Of a stretch of DNA of 14,029 nt, positions 6,046-13,801 are shown in pieces; within the stretch, counting starts at the first letter, position 1, and every line of letters starts with the position of its first letter. Source of the DNA: Candidatus Rhabdochlamydia sp. Its GTDB lineage: Bacteria; Chlamydiota; Chlamydiia; Chlamydiales; Rhabdochlamydiaceae. The stretch spans positions 1-14,029 of the forward strand of contig JASHXO010000179.1 in assembly GCA_030043495.1 (NCBI GenBank), written 5' to 3'. The notes under the pieces were generated by a model. The model was not told where the DNA came from. It did no database searches and saw only the letters and a program-made list of their open reading frames with translations. A program made the translations under genes and the position numbers.

Positions 6046-7369
6046 GTTTGATACTCGAATCTGAAGAAGGATACTCAAGAATACGAACAGGATGCATGAA
6101 TCTGGGAAGGACGTCTTGCAGTTTTTCTCGAATGCTGTCTACAAAATAATGGCCAGCCTCGCCATCGATGAAAGCGACTGGCCGTTGGCCGAATTCTGCA
6201 TCAGCAATGGGCAAGACAGAGGCTTGGCGGATTCCAGGAAGGGAGCAAAGTGCTCGTTCGATTTCCTCAGGCTGAATATTTTCTCCTCCTGAGATGAATT
6301 GTCGATCTTTGCGGCCCAACACTTCGAGCTCATGGTTATCCGTCCATCTGCCAAGATCTTTTGTAGGAAACCATCCTTTCTGATCGACCTCGACAACCGT
6401 TTCGTATGCTGCATTCCAGTATCCTTTGAATAGAGTTTTTCCACCGACCCAGATTTCGTGATCCTTTTCTATTTTTAGGTTTCTATAAAGAACGGCCCTT
6501 CCACAACCTTCTGCTGCACCGACACTGGAAAGAGTGATGATCGAGCTCATTTCCGTCATTCCATAGGTTGTAAAAATGGGTAAAGAAAGTTTGCAAGCAG
6601 AATCCAAGAGGGTAGAGGTAATGGGCGCTCCACCGAGAAGGATGCATTTAAGAGAATGTTTCATTTTTTCGATGAACTCAGAAGGTTCTTTGAGCAACTT
6701 GTAGAGTTGTGTTGGGACCAGAGAAATGTGGGAAATTTTAAACTTTGAAATGGCTTCAAAATTTGTGAGATTGGCCAGGACAACAGTTGCGCCGTGCAAA
6801 AAACAACGAAAGAGGATACCAATGCCGCTGACATGGAAAAGAGGCAAGGAGAGCAACCAACGGGATGAAACCTCGAGCTGTAACGGAGCGATGACTCCCA
6901 TCGCATTATAATAGTGATTGGCAACACTATGACAAACAATCTTAGAGGTTCCACTGGATCCGGATGTAAAGAGAAATGTTGCCGGTTGATCGAGGTGAAG
7001 AATGGAATGTGCGCTTGGTAAATGGGCATTTACTGAAAGTGGCAGGGTTGCTGGTTCTAAAATATGCGAGGGTTTGAGCAGCTCAAAGTATTTAGGCAAT
7101 TGTTCCTCTGGAATGCGGAAACTTAAAGGGCAAGCAATAGCCCTTAATCTTAGTAAAGCAAAAAAAAGTAAGATCGTCGAAGGAATCGATCTTGCTAAAA
7201 ATGCAACACGATGATTTTCTTTGATCCCTGTTTTTTCTAAAAAATGACAAAGCGCTTGAATTGCCGCATCGAGCTCTTGATAGGTCCAAGTGCGATCTTG
7301 AGTTACCAAGGCATAGTGCTGAGGATTTCGCCTCGCGTTTTCAGAAATTGGGCAGCTCACATTTTCCAT
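5978..7369 (-). CDS. menE: o-Succinylbenzoate-CoA ligase MenE
   Basis: Adenylates o-succinylbenzoate with ATP and transfers it to CoA, giving OSB-CoA for MenB. From the ATG at 7369 it is 463 residues, normal for MenE. ANL-superfamily motifs are present in order: phosphate loop TSGSSGTSK (135-143), YGMTE (269-273), KDLGRW around D338, and the hinge GRKDRQFISGGENIQPEE (about 352-368). The final catalytic-lysine motif is degenerate: PSSDSSIKLN replaces the common P-x-x-x-x-G-K, with K441 still present but no glycine before it. I chose 7369 because AGGAA (complement of 7377-7381) lies 7 bases upstream; a longer frame to 7438 adds 23 residues with no family similarity. The start overlaps menC by 29 bases, and the last 22 codons overlap the convergent thioesterase gene. 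Chain identity is clear; an acyl-CoA ligase of other substrate is unlikely given the neighbours. Confidence 0.92.
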   Translation of the reverse strand: MENVSCPISENARRNPQHYALVTQDRTWTYQELDAAIQALCHFLEKTGIKENHRVAFLARSIPSTILLFFALLRLRAIACPLSFRIPEEQLPKYFELLKPSHILEPATLPLSVNAHLPSAHSILHLDQPATFLFTSGSSGTSKIVCHSVANHYYNAMGVIAPLQLEVSSRWLLSLPLFHVSGIGILFRCFLHGATVVLANLTNFEAISKFKISHISLVPTQLYKLLKEPSEFIEKMKHSLKCILLGGAPITSTLLDSACKLSLPIFTTYGMTEMSSIITLSSVGAAEGCGRAVLYRNLKIEKDHEIWVGGKTLFKGYWNAAYETVVEVDQKGWFPTKDLGRWTDNHELEVLGRKDRQFISGGENIQPEEIERALCSLPGIRQASVLPIADAEFGQRPVAFIDGEAGHYFVDSIREKLQDVLPRFMHPVRILEYPSSDSSIKLNLLSLKQHLSQILKSNGENQE

Positions 7370-8312
7370 GTGCGGCTTCCTGTAAAAGGCTGGTATTGAC
7401 TTCGGGAGAACTGATGAGGGCGAACTTGGGCGAATCAAAATTGACGGAAGGAAATAAGAGGTCTCGAGCTAGATAGCGATGAGTATCGAGTCCAATCGGG
7501 TCTGAAAGGAGATTGAAGTATTTTGCTACAGATAGGATTTGTAGCAATCCAAGCCCGCTTTCAAAAGCGGGGCTGAAAACGACTTTGAGACGATGTTTTT
7601 TAGCAAATTGGACAAATGGGGCACATCCTTTTTTTCCACCTAGGATTGTGGGTTTAAGAATTAAACCATAGAGGTGTGAATAAGTCTGGATGGGAAGAGT
7701 GAAGCAATCAAAGACAGTTTCGTCCAAGGCAAAGGGAAAATGGAAATCAGCAAGGCGAGAAATCTCGTATGTCGGATCTTCGACATAATCAAATTGGCTG
7801 GGATCAAAATGAGAAAATAGGTTCTTCGCCTCTTCAAAGGAAAAAGCGCTATTGCAATCGACGCGGAGACGAAAGCGATTTTTTTTCAAGGAATTGAGCA
7901 GATCAACCGCCTGATCCACTTTGAATGATGAAATTTTGACTTTTGCGACAGTATAACCTTTATCATGGGCTGCTTTGGCCTGCTGTAAAATTTCATCAGG
8001 GGTTCCATGCAAAAATGCATAGAGGGGAGCTGTGATCGGAGGAGAAAGAAATGCAAGCGCGCTTTCAATCCCAAATTGTACGGAAGGCAAAAGTTCATCA
8101 TCCACTTTTCCTTCAGAGAAGATTTTTAACAGTTGATCGAGAGCCTGCCGGATATTTTCTTTGCTCCTGCCAGTCAGAGGAGCGATTTCACCCCATCGTT
8201 CTTTTTCAAAATTGTCAGTTAATCGCAAGATCAAGCCATTGCGAAAGCCTCCTGAAAGAAGAGGAAGTTGAAAGGAATAAGTTGTCCATTTCCATTCTGT
8301 CACAGCATCCAT
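7341..8312 (-). CDS. menC: o-Succinylbenzoate synthase MenC
   Basis: Dehydrates SHCHC to o-succinylbenzoate; a member of the enolase superfamily. All catalytic residues are visible (numbering from ATG 8312, 323 residues): AKVKI with K124/K126, RVDCNSAF with metal ligand D152, YVEDP with E178, FALDET with D197, and LILKPTILGG with K220. Length matches the family. Start choice is uncertain: ATG 8312 gives the N-terminus MDAVTEWKWTTYSFQLPL, close to where family members begin, while ATG 8342 adds ten residues; neither has a good ribosome binding site, so translation probably depends on coupling to menA, whose stop at 8300-8302 lies inside this gene. The 3' end overlaps menE. Some enzymes of this subgroup also racemise N-acylamino acids, but the operon makes the menaquinone role the best call. 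Confidence 0.93.
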   Translation of the reverse strand: MDAVTEWKWTTYSFQLPLLSGGFRNGLILRLTDNFEKERWGEIAPLTGRSKENIRQALDQLLKIFSEGKVDDELLPSVQFGIESALAFLSPPITAPLYAFLHGTPDEILQQAKAAHDKGYTVAKVKISSFKVDQAVDLLNSLKKNRFRLRVDCNSAFSFEEAKNLFSHFDPSQFDYVEDPTYEISRLADFHFPFALDETVFDCFTLPIQTYSHLYGLILKPTILGGKKGCAPFVQFAKKHRLKVVFSPAFESGLGLLQILSVAKYFNLLSDPIGLDTHRYLARDLLFPSVNFDSPKFALISSPEVNTSLLQEAAHGKCELPNF

Positions 8313-9169
8313 CCGATACAAAAGAGAAGAGTAAACAACCATTGGAGCTGGCCGGTTTTGGCAAAGAGCTGATTAAGCAAGCGAGAATCTTGATAACTGA
8401 CCATCATGCGCATCAACGGAATTGCTGGAAGAAGAATCAATAGTGTCAGAAGAGAGAAGGGATGGTCCGTATAAAAAAATAAAATAGGAACCAAGGAGAG
8501 GAGAATGGAAAAGAGATATTGGCATTTTCCAAAAGTTTTGCCAAAGCGTACAGCCATTGTCTTTTTATTTGCAAGCCGATCTTCTTCGACATCCCGCACA
8601 TTGTTGACAATGAGAAAGGCCATGGAAAAAGCGCCTGGAGAAATACCAATAATAAAGGCTTCTTTAGAAAGAGTCCCTATCTGTAAAAAATAAGTCCCGA
8701 GAACAGCGATGGGTCCGAAAAAAAGAAAAGCGAAGAGCTCTCCCAATCCGAGATATGCGAGAGGAAAAGGACCGCCGGTATAAAGGACTCCTAGGACGAT
8801 CGACACAGCTAACAACAGAGCAATCGGCAATCCTCCATCCCAAATCAGGTAGGAACCGCAAAGACAGGCAATACTGAAAACTATGATCATCGCTTTTTTC
8901 ATTTTTGTTGGTGTCACAAGCCCAGCTTGAGTCACACGCATAAATCCTTTTCTTTCTTGAGTATCAGCACCCTTGACAAAATCGAAATAGTCGTTGGCAA
9001 GGTTGGTACCGATCTGAATTGCGAGCGCAGTCAATAAAGTGAAAAGAAACAGCAGCGGGTTAAAGATCCCTTGACTGATGGCAAGGGTAGCACCCATTGC
9101 GACAGGACTGATGCCGATCACAAGAGTTTTAGGCCGGAATGCGTAAACCCAAACTTGCACGCGGTTCAT
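8300..9169 (-). CDS. menA: 1,4-Dihydroxy-2-naphthoate polyprenyltransferase MenA
   Basis: Integral membrane UbiA-family enzyme that joins a polyprenyl chain to DHNA with loss of CO2, giving demethylmenaquinone. The 289-residue sequence is hydrophobic with about eight or nine predicted membrane helices. It carries the two Asp-rich prenyl-diphosphate-binding motifs: NDYFDFVKG (59-67) and NNVRDVEED (189-197), the latter followed by KKTMAVRFG, typical of MenA rather than UbiA. The N-terminal VYAFRPKTLVIGISPVAMG is also MenA-like. The gene starts at ATG 9169, 13 bases after the menB stop, with only a weak AAGAGA ribosome site, and its stop overlaps the start of menC. In E. coli menA is separate from the main men cluster, so its placement inside the operon between menB and menC is a feature of this genome. 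Confidence 0.95.
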   Translation of the reverse strand: MNRVQVWVYAFRPKTLVIGISPVAMGATLAISQGIFNPLLFLFTLLTALAIQIGTNLANDYFDFVKGADTQERKGFMRVTQAGLVTPTKMKKAMIIVFSIACLCGSYLIWDGGLPIALLLAVSIVLGVLYTGGPFPLAYLGLGELFAFLFFGPIAVLGTYFLQIGTLSKEAFIIGISPGAFSMAFLIVNNVRDVEEDRLANKKTMAVRFGKTFGKCQYLFSILLSLVPILFFYTDHPFSLLTLLILLPAIPLMRMMVSYQDSRLLNQLFAKTGQLQWLFTLLFCIGWML

Positions 9170-9182
9170 AACAATTTTTCTC

Positions 9183-10022
9183 TTATGGTCTTTTCGGGAA
9201 CTGTGAGAAATCGGGACGGCGTTTTTCTAAAAAGGCTCGATGGCCTTCCTGGGCCTCTTCGGACATATAATAAAGAAGAGTAGCATTGCCAGCGAGCTCT
9301 TGCAGGCCTGATTGCCCATCACAATCAGCATTAAATGCGGATTTAAGGCAGCGAATGGCCAAAGGAGAATGTTGTAAGATATCAAGGCACCACTCAACCG
9401 TCGTCTCTTCGAGTTTTTCATAGGGAACTACGCAATTGACAAGGCCCATTTTTAGAGCTTCATCGGCATTATATTTACGACACAGGTACCAGATTTCTCG
9501 GGCTTTTTTTTGTCCGACGATACGCGACAAATAGCTCGATCCGAATCCACCGTCAAATGAGCCGACCTTTGGACCGACTTGTCCAAAGATTGCATTGTCT
9601 GCTGCGATCGTCAAATCGCACACGACATGCAAAACATGACCACCTCCAATGGCGTATCCTGCAACCATAGCAATAACAGGTTTTGGGCAACCGCGGATTT
9701 GTTTTTGAAAGTCGAGGATATTTAATCGATGAACGCCTTCATTATCGACATAGCCCGCATCGCCACGAATGCGTTGATCGCCTCCTGAGCAAAAAGCTTC
9801 TTTGCCTTCACCGGTCAGGATGATGACCCCGATTTTTTGATCGTTGCGCGCATCATTTAAAGCATACATCATTTCTTCAACTGTCAGAGGACAAAAGGCG
9901 TTTCTTATTTGCGGGCGATTGATCGTAATTTTTGCAATTCCATTCCATTTATGAAATTTAATATCTGAATAAGAACCGCACTCTTGCCAGGAAATCGTTT
10001 TTTTTTCTTCAAGTGTTTGCAT
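9183..10022 (-). CDS. menB: 1,4-Dihydroxy-2-naphthoyl-CoA synthase MenB
   Basis: Crotonase-superfamily enzyme that closes the second ring of the naphthoquinone by Dieckmann-type cyclisation of OSB-CoA. Its 279 residues cover the full family length. Visible motifs are [16 protein letters not shown] (78-92, CoA and substrate loop), [21 protein letters not shown] (oxyanion hole), [15 protein letters not shown] (147-161), and a C-terminus [21 protein letters not shown] very close to the E. coli enzyme. G150 in [13 protein letters not shown] corresponds to Gly156 of E. coli, which marks bicarbonate-dependent type I MenB; type II enzymes such as the mycobacterial one have Asp there. A strong AGGAG site (complement of 10029-10033) lies 6 bases before ATG 10022, and the menH stop TGA at 10009-10011 lies inside the start region, indicating coupling. 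Confidence 0.97.
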   Translation of the reverse strand: MQTLEEKKTISWQECGSYSDIKFHKWNGIAKITINRPQIRNAFCPLTVEEMMYALNDARNDQKIGVIILTGEGKEAFCSGGDQRIRGDAGYVDNEGVHRLNILDFQKQIRGCPKPVIAMVAGYAIGGGHVLHVVCDLTIAADNAIFGQVGPKVGSFDGGFGSSYLSRIVGQKKAREIWYLCRKYNADEALKMGLVNCVVPYEKLEETTVEWCLDILQHSPLAIRCLKSAFNADCDGQSGLQELAGNATLLYYMSEEAQEGHRAFLEKRRPDFSQFPKRP

Positions 10023-10758
10023 TTATTTCTCCTAACCAAATAAAGATTTCTTCTGCGCACTCTTGCGCATTTTCTAAATGGATGATATGCCCGCCGTTTT
10101 TGATGCTGCGCACTGCAACCGTTTTGGGGAGTCTACAATAAAGTTCCCGATATTTCAAATCTTCTTCGCCATATATAAATAAAGCTGGCACAAGAAACTG
10201 AGTAATATTTGGCTGATTGGCGAGCGACATTTGACGCAGAACGCGAGCGAGATCTTGAGGATTTTGTTTCATGCGCCGTTTGACGAGAAATTGCAAAAGG
10301 GGAAGATTTTGCCGCAAGGTTTGAAAAATTGGCTGTTCGTACCATTTTGCAAAAAAGACTTCGAAAGGTAGGGAGAGAAGCTTTTCGCTCCATCGTTCAT
10401 CGACTTTGCGGCGCTGCTCTTTTTCTTTTTTACACTCTAGCCCTGGGTGGGCAGAAAGTACGACAAGAGCAGAAGCATATTCCTGAAGTTGCAGAGCAAC
10501 CCTTCCTCCCAATGAGTAACCGATCAAGGCCGGCTTCGTCTGGAAGGTATTTTGAATTTCATTTTTTAAGGCCGATAAAATGTCATCGGAATAAGGTGTC
10601 GATCCATGGCCTGGTAGATCATATGCAATGCAAAAAAAGCGTTTTTCAAAAAAGGGAAACATGTCCTCCCAATCTTCTTTAGAACCTAAAAAACCATGGA
10701 GGAATATCAATGGAGGGCGACTGGGATTCCCGCAGGCGAGTTTGCTGAATTCAAACAT
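10009..10758 (-). CDS. menH: 2-Succinyl-6-hydroxy-2,4-cyclohexadiene-1-carboxylate (SHCHC) synthase MenH
   Basis: An alpha/beta hydrolase-fold lyase that removes pyruvate from SEPHCHC to give SHCHC. The 249-residue length fits. It has the oxyanion segment [14 protein letters not shown] (17-30), DLPGHGS (47-53), the nucleophile elbow GYSLGGR with S82, YGEEDLKY with D200, and GGHIIHLE with H224, forming the Ser-Asp-His triad in MenH spacing. The GYSLGGR form and its position between menD and menB distinguish it from generic hydrolases. The start ATG 10758 lies 52 bases inside menD, an unusually long overlap, with only a short GGAA before it; the stop overlaps menB by 14 bases. Translation of menH is therefore likely coupled to menD. 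A later start is unlikely because the first beta strand begins within the first five residues. Confidence 0.92.
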   Translation of the reverse strand: MFEFSKLACGNPSRPPLIFLHGFLGSKEDWEDMFPFFEKRFFCIAYDLPGHGSTPYSDDILSALKNEIQNTFQTKPALIGYSLGGRVALQLQEYASALVVLSAHPGLECKKEKEQRRKVDERWSEKLLSLPFEVFFAKWYEQPIFQTLRQNLPLLQFLVKRRMKQNPQDLARVLRQMSLANQPNITQFLVPALFIYGEEDLKYRELYCRLPKTVAVRSIKNGGHIIHLENAQECAEEIFIWLGEINANT

Positions 10759-12446
10759 GTTCCAATGCTTCTGATGATTTGTTCGTGGATTTGTATATTT
10801 TCAGTGCGATCGGTCGTCAGTTCGATGATGCATGAGTGCGGCTGTTTTTTTTGACAAAAGAGCAGATTGCCCAGTTCAGCGGGAGTTGCCGGATGAAAGT
10901 AAGGAATATTGAACAGCGAAGCTGCTGCTGTAAAAGTGATCTCATGAGACGCAACGATGAGCTCTTCGAATGCTTCTTTACGCTTTGAAACCGGGAGAAA
11001 AGAAAAGATTCCTCCTCCGCCATTATTCACGACACAGAGGACAATGGGCTGATCCATTTTTGAAAGAAGCGCAAGGGATGTGAGATCGTGCAAGAAGGTC
11101 AAATCGCCAATCAAGGCCAATATGGGTTTGCCTGTGCCTTTTGCAATTCCGCATGCTGTGGCGATAATCCCATCAATCCCAGAAACTCCACGGTTTCCAT
11201 AGATCGTGCCGCACTTTGAATCAGGAAGGAAAAACTGATTGGCATCGCGGACAGGCATGCTCGTACCGACAAATAAACACCAGTCTTCCGATAAAAAGGA
11301 GGCGATTTCCCAGACGATTCCAGGTTCTGATAACGATATTTGAGCAGAGAAAAAATCCTTAAGGATTTGTTTACAGCTTTCATCCCAATGATGCCACTCT
11401 GTTTGCCAATAATCTTCATGTTCTGCTGCAAGAGAAAAAAGAAGTTCGCGGGTGAAGATTTTAGGGCAAGTCTGGACGCGATGAGTGATGAGATGATTGG
11501 GATCCTGTCGCATGGGATGGTCGGAGATGTGGAAAAAAAACTCGAAGTTCTGTTTTTCCAACCATTGCGAAAGCGTCTTTGAGACGAACCGATCCCCGAA
11601 TTGAATCACGGCGTCAGCTGCAATCTCGTTTTTCAGCTTGAGAATCGGATCAAAATGGGTAATGAGTGAAGGAGGCCCTCCAGTCGTTCGAAGAGAGGAG
11701 AGAATGTCAGCAAAAATTGGCCATTTTAATCTTTCTGCTAAGGCAAAAACTGCGTCTGAGATATCTGTCGAACATGAACCTGCAATGATCACTCCTTTGC
11801 GCTTGGATGACAGGATTTCAGACCAATAGTTTATTGCTTCACTGGAGGGATACAACAGGGCATGTTCAAATGAGACGTGATGCTTAACCGGAAGATGTTC
11901 GATAGTATTGGAGAAAAGCGGTTCGCGGAACATGCAATTGATCTGCACAGGTCCTGCGGGAGGATAAGTCGCCATGACCAATGCATGACTAATTGTCGAA
12001 GCCAAATAACGATCAGAAATACGGTGATCAGGGCAAGGAAGGTCGACTTGCCACCGTACAAAATTATTAAAGAGTTTCACCTGATCGCAAGTTTGATTGG
12101 CACCGCAATCACGAAGTTCCGGAGGACGGTCGGCGGAAAGAAGGATGAGCGGAACGCGTTCATTGCAAGCTTCCATGACCCCGGGCATTAAATTACCGAT
12201 AGCTGTACCAGAAGTTGCTACGACGACGGCAGGTTTTTTAGTGGCTTTTCCAAAACCGACAGCATGAAAGCAAAGACCTCGTTCATCGAAATGCACGACA
12301 TGAGTTGCTTTAGGATGGCCTGCGATCGCAAGCTCTAAAGAAGTCGATCGAGAACCCGGAGCACAACAAAAATAATCAATCCCTAGCGCGACGAACGCAT
12401 CGACGATTTTATAGGCCCAAGTTTCATTTTGCGCGCCTGTGTCCAT
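10707..12446 (-). CDS. menD: SEPHCHC synthase MenD (thiamine diphosphate-dependent)
   Basis: Condenses isochorismate with 2-oxoglutarate, with loss of CO2, to SEPHCHC; the first committed menaquinone step. The 579-residue length matches the family. The N-terminal pyrimidine-binding domain has CCAPGSRSTSLELA (27-40) and HFDERG with the ThDP-activating glutamate E55; ATSGTAIGNLMPGVMEA and LSADRPPELRDCGANQTCDQ follow. The C-terminal domain carries the diphosphate/Mg motif from GDLTFLHD (447-454) to NNGGGG (474-479). The start ATG 12446 is preceded by GGAGG (complement of 12456-12460) with a 9-base spacer. Its 3' end overlaps menH by 52 bases, and a 110-bp gap separates it from menF, the largest gap in the operon. 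Confidence 0.97.
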   Translation of the reverse strand: MDTGAQNETWAYKIVDAFVALGIDYFCCAPGSRSTSLELAIAGHPKATHVVHFDERGLCFHAVGFGKATKKPAVVVATSGTAIGNLMPGVMEACNERVPLILLSADRPPELRDCGANQTCDQVKLFNNFVRWQVDLPCPDHRISDRYLASTISHALVMATYPPAGPVQINCMFREPLFSNTIEHLPVKHHVSFEHALLYPSSEAINYWSEILSSKRKGVIIAGSCSTDISDAVFALAERLKWPIFADILSSLRTTGGPPSLITHFDPILKLKNEIAADAVIQFGDRFVSKTLSQWLEKQNFEFFFHISDHPMRQDPNHLITHRVQTCPKIFTRELLFSLAAEHEDYWQTEWHHWDESCKQILKDFFSAQISLSEPGIVWEIASFLSEDWCLFVGTSMPVRDANQFFLPDSKCGTIYGNRGVSGIDGIIATACGIAKGTGKPILALIGDLTFLHDLTSLALLSKMDQPIVLCVVNNGGGGIFSFLPVSKRKEAFEELIVASHEITFTAAASLFNIPYFHPATPAELGNLLFCQKKQPHSCIIELTTDRTENIQIHEQIIRSIGTCLNSANSPAGIPVALH

Positions 12447-12471
12447 TTCATCCGTCCTCCAGCGGAAACTC

Positions 12472-12523
12472 GCCCTTAAGAGCCGGGTATTTTCAAAATA
12501 ATGTTAGGCCTTAAGGCCTGGGT
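12472..12523. repeat. Degenerate direct repeat and 14-bp palindrome in the menF-menD gap
   Basis: Two similar copies lie in the 110-bp gap: GCCCTTAAGAGCCGGGT (12472-12488) and GGCCTTAAGGCCTGGGT (12507-12523), differing at three positions plus an A insertion/deletion and offset by 35 bases. The second copy contains the perfect palindrome AGGCCTTAAGGCCT (12506-12519). This could be a dimeric regulator site, a small RNA structure in the operon messenger, or the remains of a repeat element. No T tract makes it a convincing terminator. Confidence 0.4.
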
Positions 12524-12556
12524 TCACATTCTTCAGGTTGTTTCGTTACATTTTGC

Positions 12557-13801
12557 TTAAACAAACAGTTCTGCGAAAGGGCGAATTTTTTGTTCGAGCT
12601 CTTCCCATTCCCGTTCGGCAATGCTACCTTGCACAATTCCTGTTCCAGCGAACAGATGAAGCGAACATTCTCTAATTAAGGCAGAACGGATGGCAACATA
12701 TAGATTTGCGCCCTCGGGACTAATCACACCAATCGGCCCGCCATACCATCCTCGATCGAAAGATTCCATTTGTCTAAGGAGTGAAAGTGCTTTTTCTCTG
12801 GGAAAGCCTCCCAGGGCAGGAGTAGGATGCAAAGCTCCAATCAACTCCTCATCAAAAATATCGTTCCGCAAAATGGCATTTAAGCGATTGTGGATATGCT
12901 GTACATGCGAGACTTTTAAGATACGGTCTTGACCATCCCATTTCATTTCTTTGGAAAGAGGAGAGATCGACATCCGCAAAAAGTCTTTAACGATATCGAA
13001 TTCTCGGCGATCCTTTGAGCTATTCAATAGCTCCTGTTCGTACTGAAGGTCCTCATCTGAGGTTATCCCTCGAGGCCGTGTACCGGCCAATACGTCTGCG
13101 CTTAAACACCGCCCTTCCCTCTCAAAGAGTTTCTCTGGAGTTACCCCTAAAAAGCAGAGCGAAGGGGAAAGTTGAAAGGCGAAAATGGTCGCACGTTTGG
13201 CCTTATTCATGAGGCGATATAAGCAAGACCAAATGGAAATAGGTTTTGAAAATTGCAATGTTGTCTTTCGCGCGAGAACGATTTTATTAAGTTCACCGTC
13301 GGAGATTAGCTTCAATGCGGCATCAACATTTTCTTTCCAGGTGCTAAATATCGGAGTTTCAAGACGATCGATCAATGAATAAGTTCTAGAAGGTTGCAAA
13401 CAAGGTGATTCAAATTCGAAATGACCAACATCATCATTAAACGAATAAAATATCGCCTCCGCCTTTTCATCTTTCTGCGAAAGTTCAATCTGAGGTAGCC
13501 AGAAACAAGTTTTAGGAAAACCTCGCCAGGTCACATCATCGGGATGGTATTTTTCTGCAAAACGGATCCCGCCATAAAGCCGTATCTCGAATGGGGTGGT
13601 TCCGAAAAAACGCGGAATGTAAGGAAAAGAAAAGAGATTTCCTACTGCAGCACGCGTGACCTGTCCGTCTCTATCCTTCCAAAAGACTTTGGGATAAAGA
13701 GGATTGTTCTCTAACCAACCCATTAAATCAAGAGCGGGCAGAACTTGTTTGAATTGATTGAGCGGATATGTTCGCCCGTCAATCTCAAACGGGAGGCGCA
13801 T
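12557..13801 (-). CDS. menF: Isochorismate synthase MenF
   Basis: Converts chorismate to isochorismate, the entry step of the pathway; Mg-dependent chorismate-binding enzyme. From ATG 13801 it has 414 residues, a usual MenF length. The N-terminal LDLMGWLENNPLYPKVFWKD is typical of MenF; downstream are GELNKIVLARK with catalytic lysine K173, VLAGTRPRG, KDRREFDIVKDFL, HPTPALGGFPREKA, WYGGPIGVISPEGA and a final AGTGIVQGS...EWEELEQK carrying Mg ligands. The acid corresponding to Glu240 of the E. coli enzyme seems to be Asp here (D236 in SADVLAGT), based on my recollection of that sequence. I chose ATG 13801 because AGGGAG (complement of 13808-13813) lies 6 bases upstream; longer starts at 13858 or TTG 13864 add residues without family similarity. 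The start overlaps the menG stop by 17 bases. Confidence 0.93.
   Translation of the reverse strand: MRLPFEIDGRTYPLNQFKQVLPALDLMGWLENNPLYPKVFWKDRDGQVTRAAVGNLFSFPYIPRFFGTTPFEIRLYGGIRFAEKYHPDDVTWRGFPKTCFWLPQIELSQKDEKAEAIFYSFNDDVGHFEFESPCLQPSRTYSLIDRLETPIFSTWKENVDAALKLISDGELNKIVLARKTTLQFSKPISIWSCLYRLMNKAKRATIFAFQLSPSLCFLGVTPEKLFEREGRCLSADVLAGTRPRGITSDEDLQYEQELLNSSKDRREFDIVKDFLRMSISPLSKEMKWDGQDRILKVSHVQHIHNRLNAILRNDIFDEELIGALHPTPALGGFPREKALSLLRQMESFDRGWYGGPIGVISPEGANLYVAIRSALIRECSLHLFAGTGIVQGSIAEREWEELEQKIRPFAELFV

Noticed and set aside
7370..7438. N-terminal extension of menE to an ATG at 7438
   Set aside because: The added 23 residues match no MenE N-terminus, and the ATG at 7369 has a good AGGAA site.
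8051..8443. 130-residue plus-strand open frame
   Set aside because: Antisense to menC and menA, whose catalytic motifs are intact; no family resemblance.
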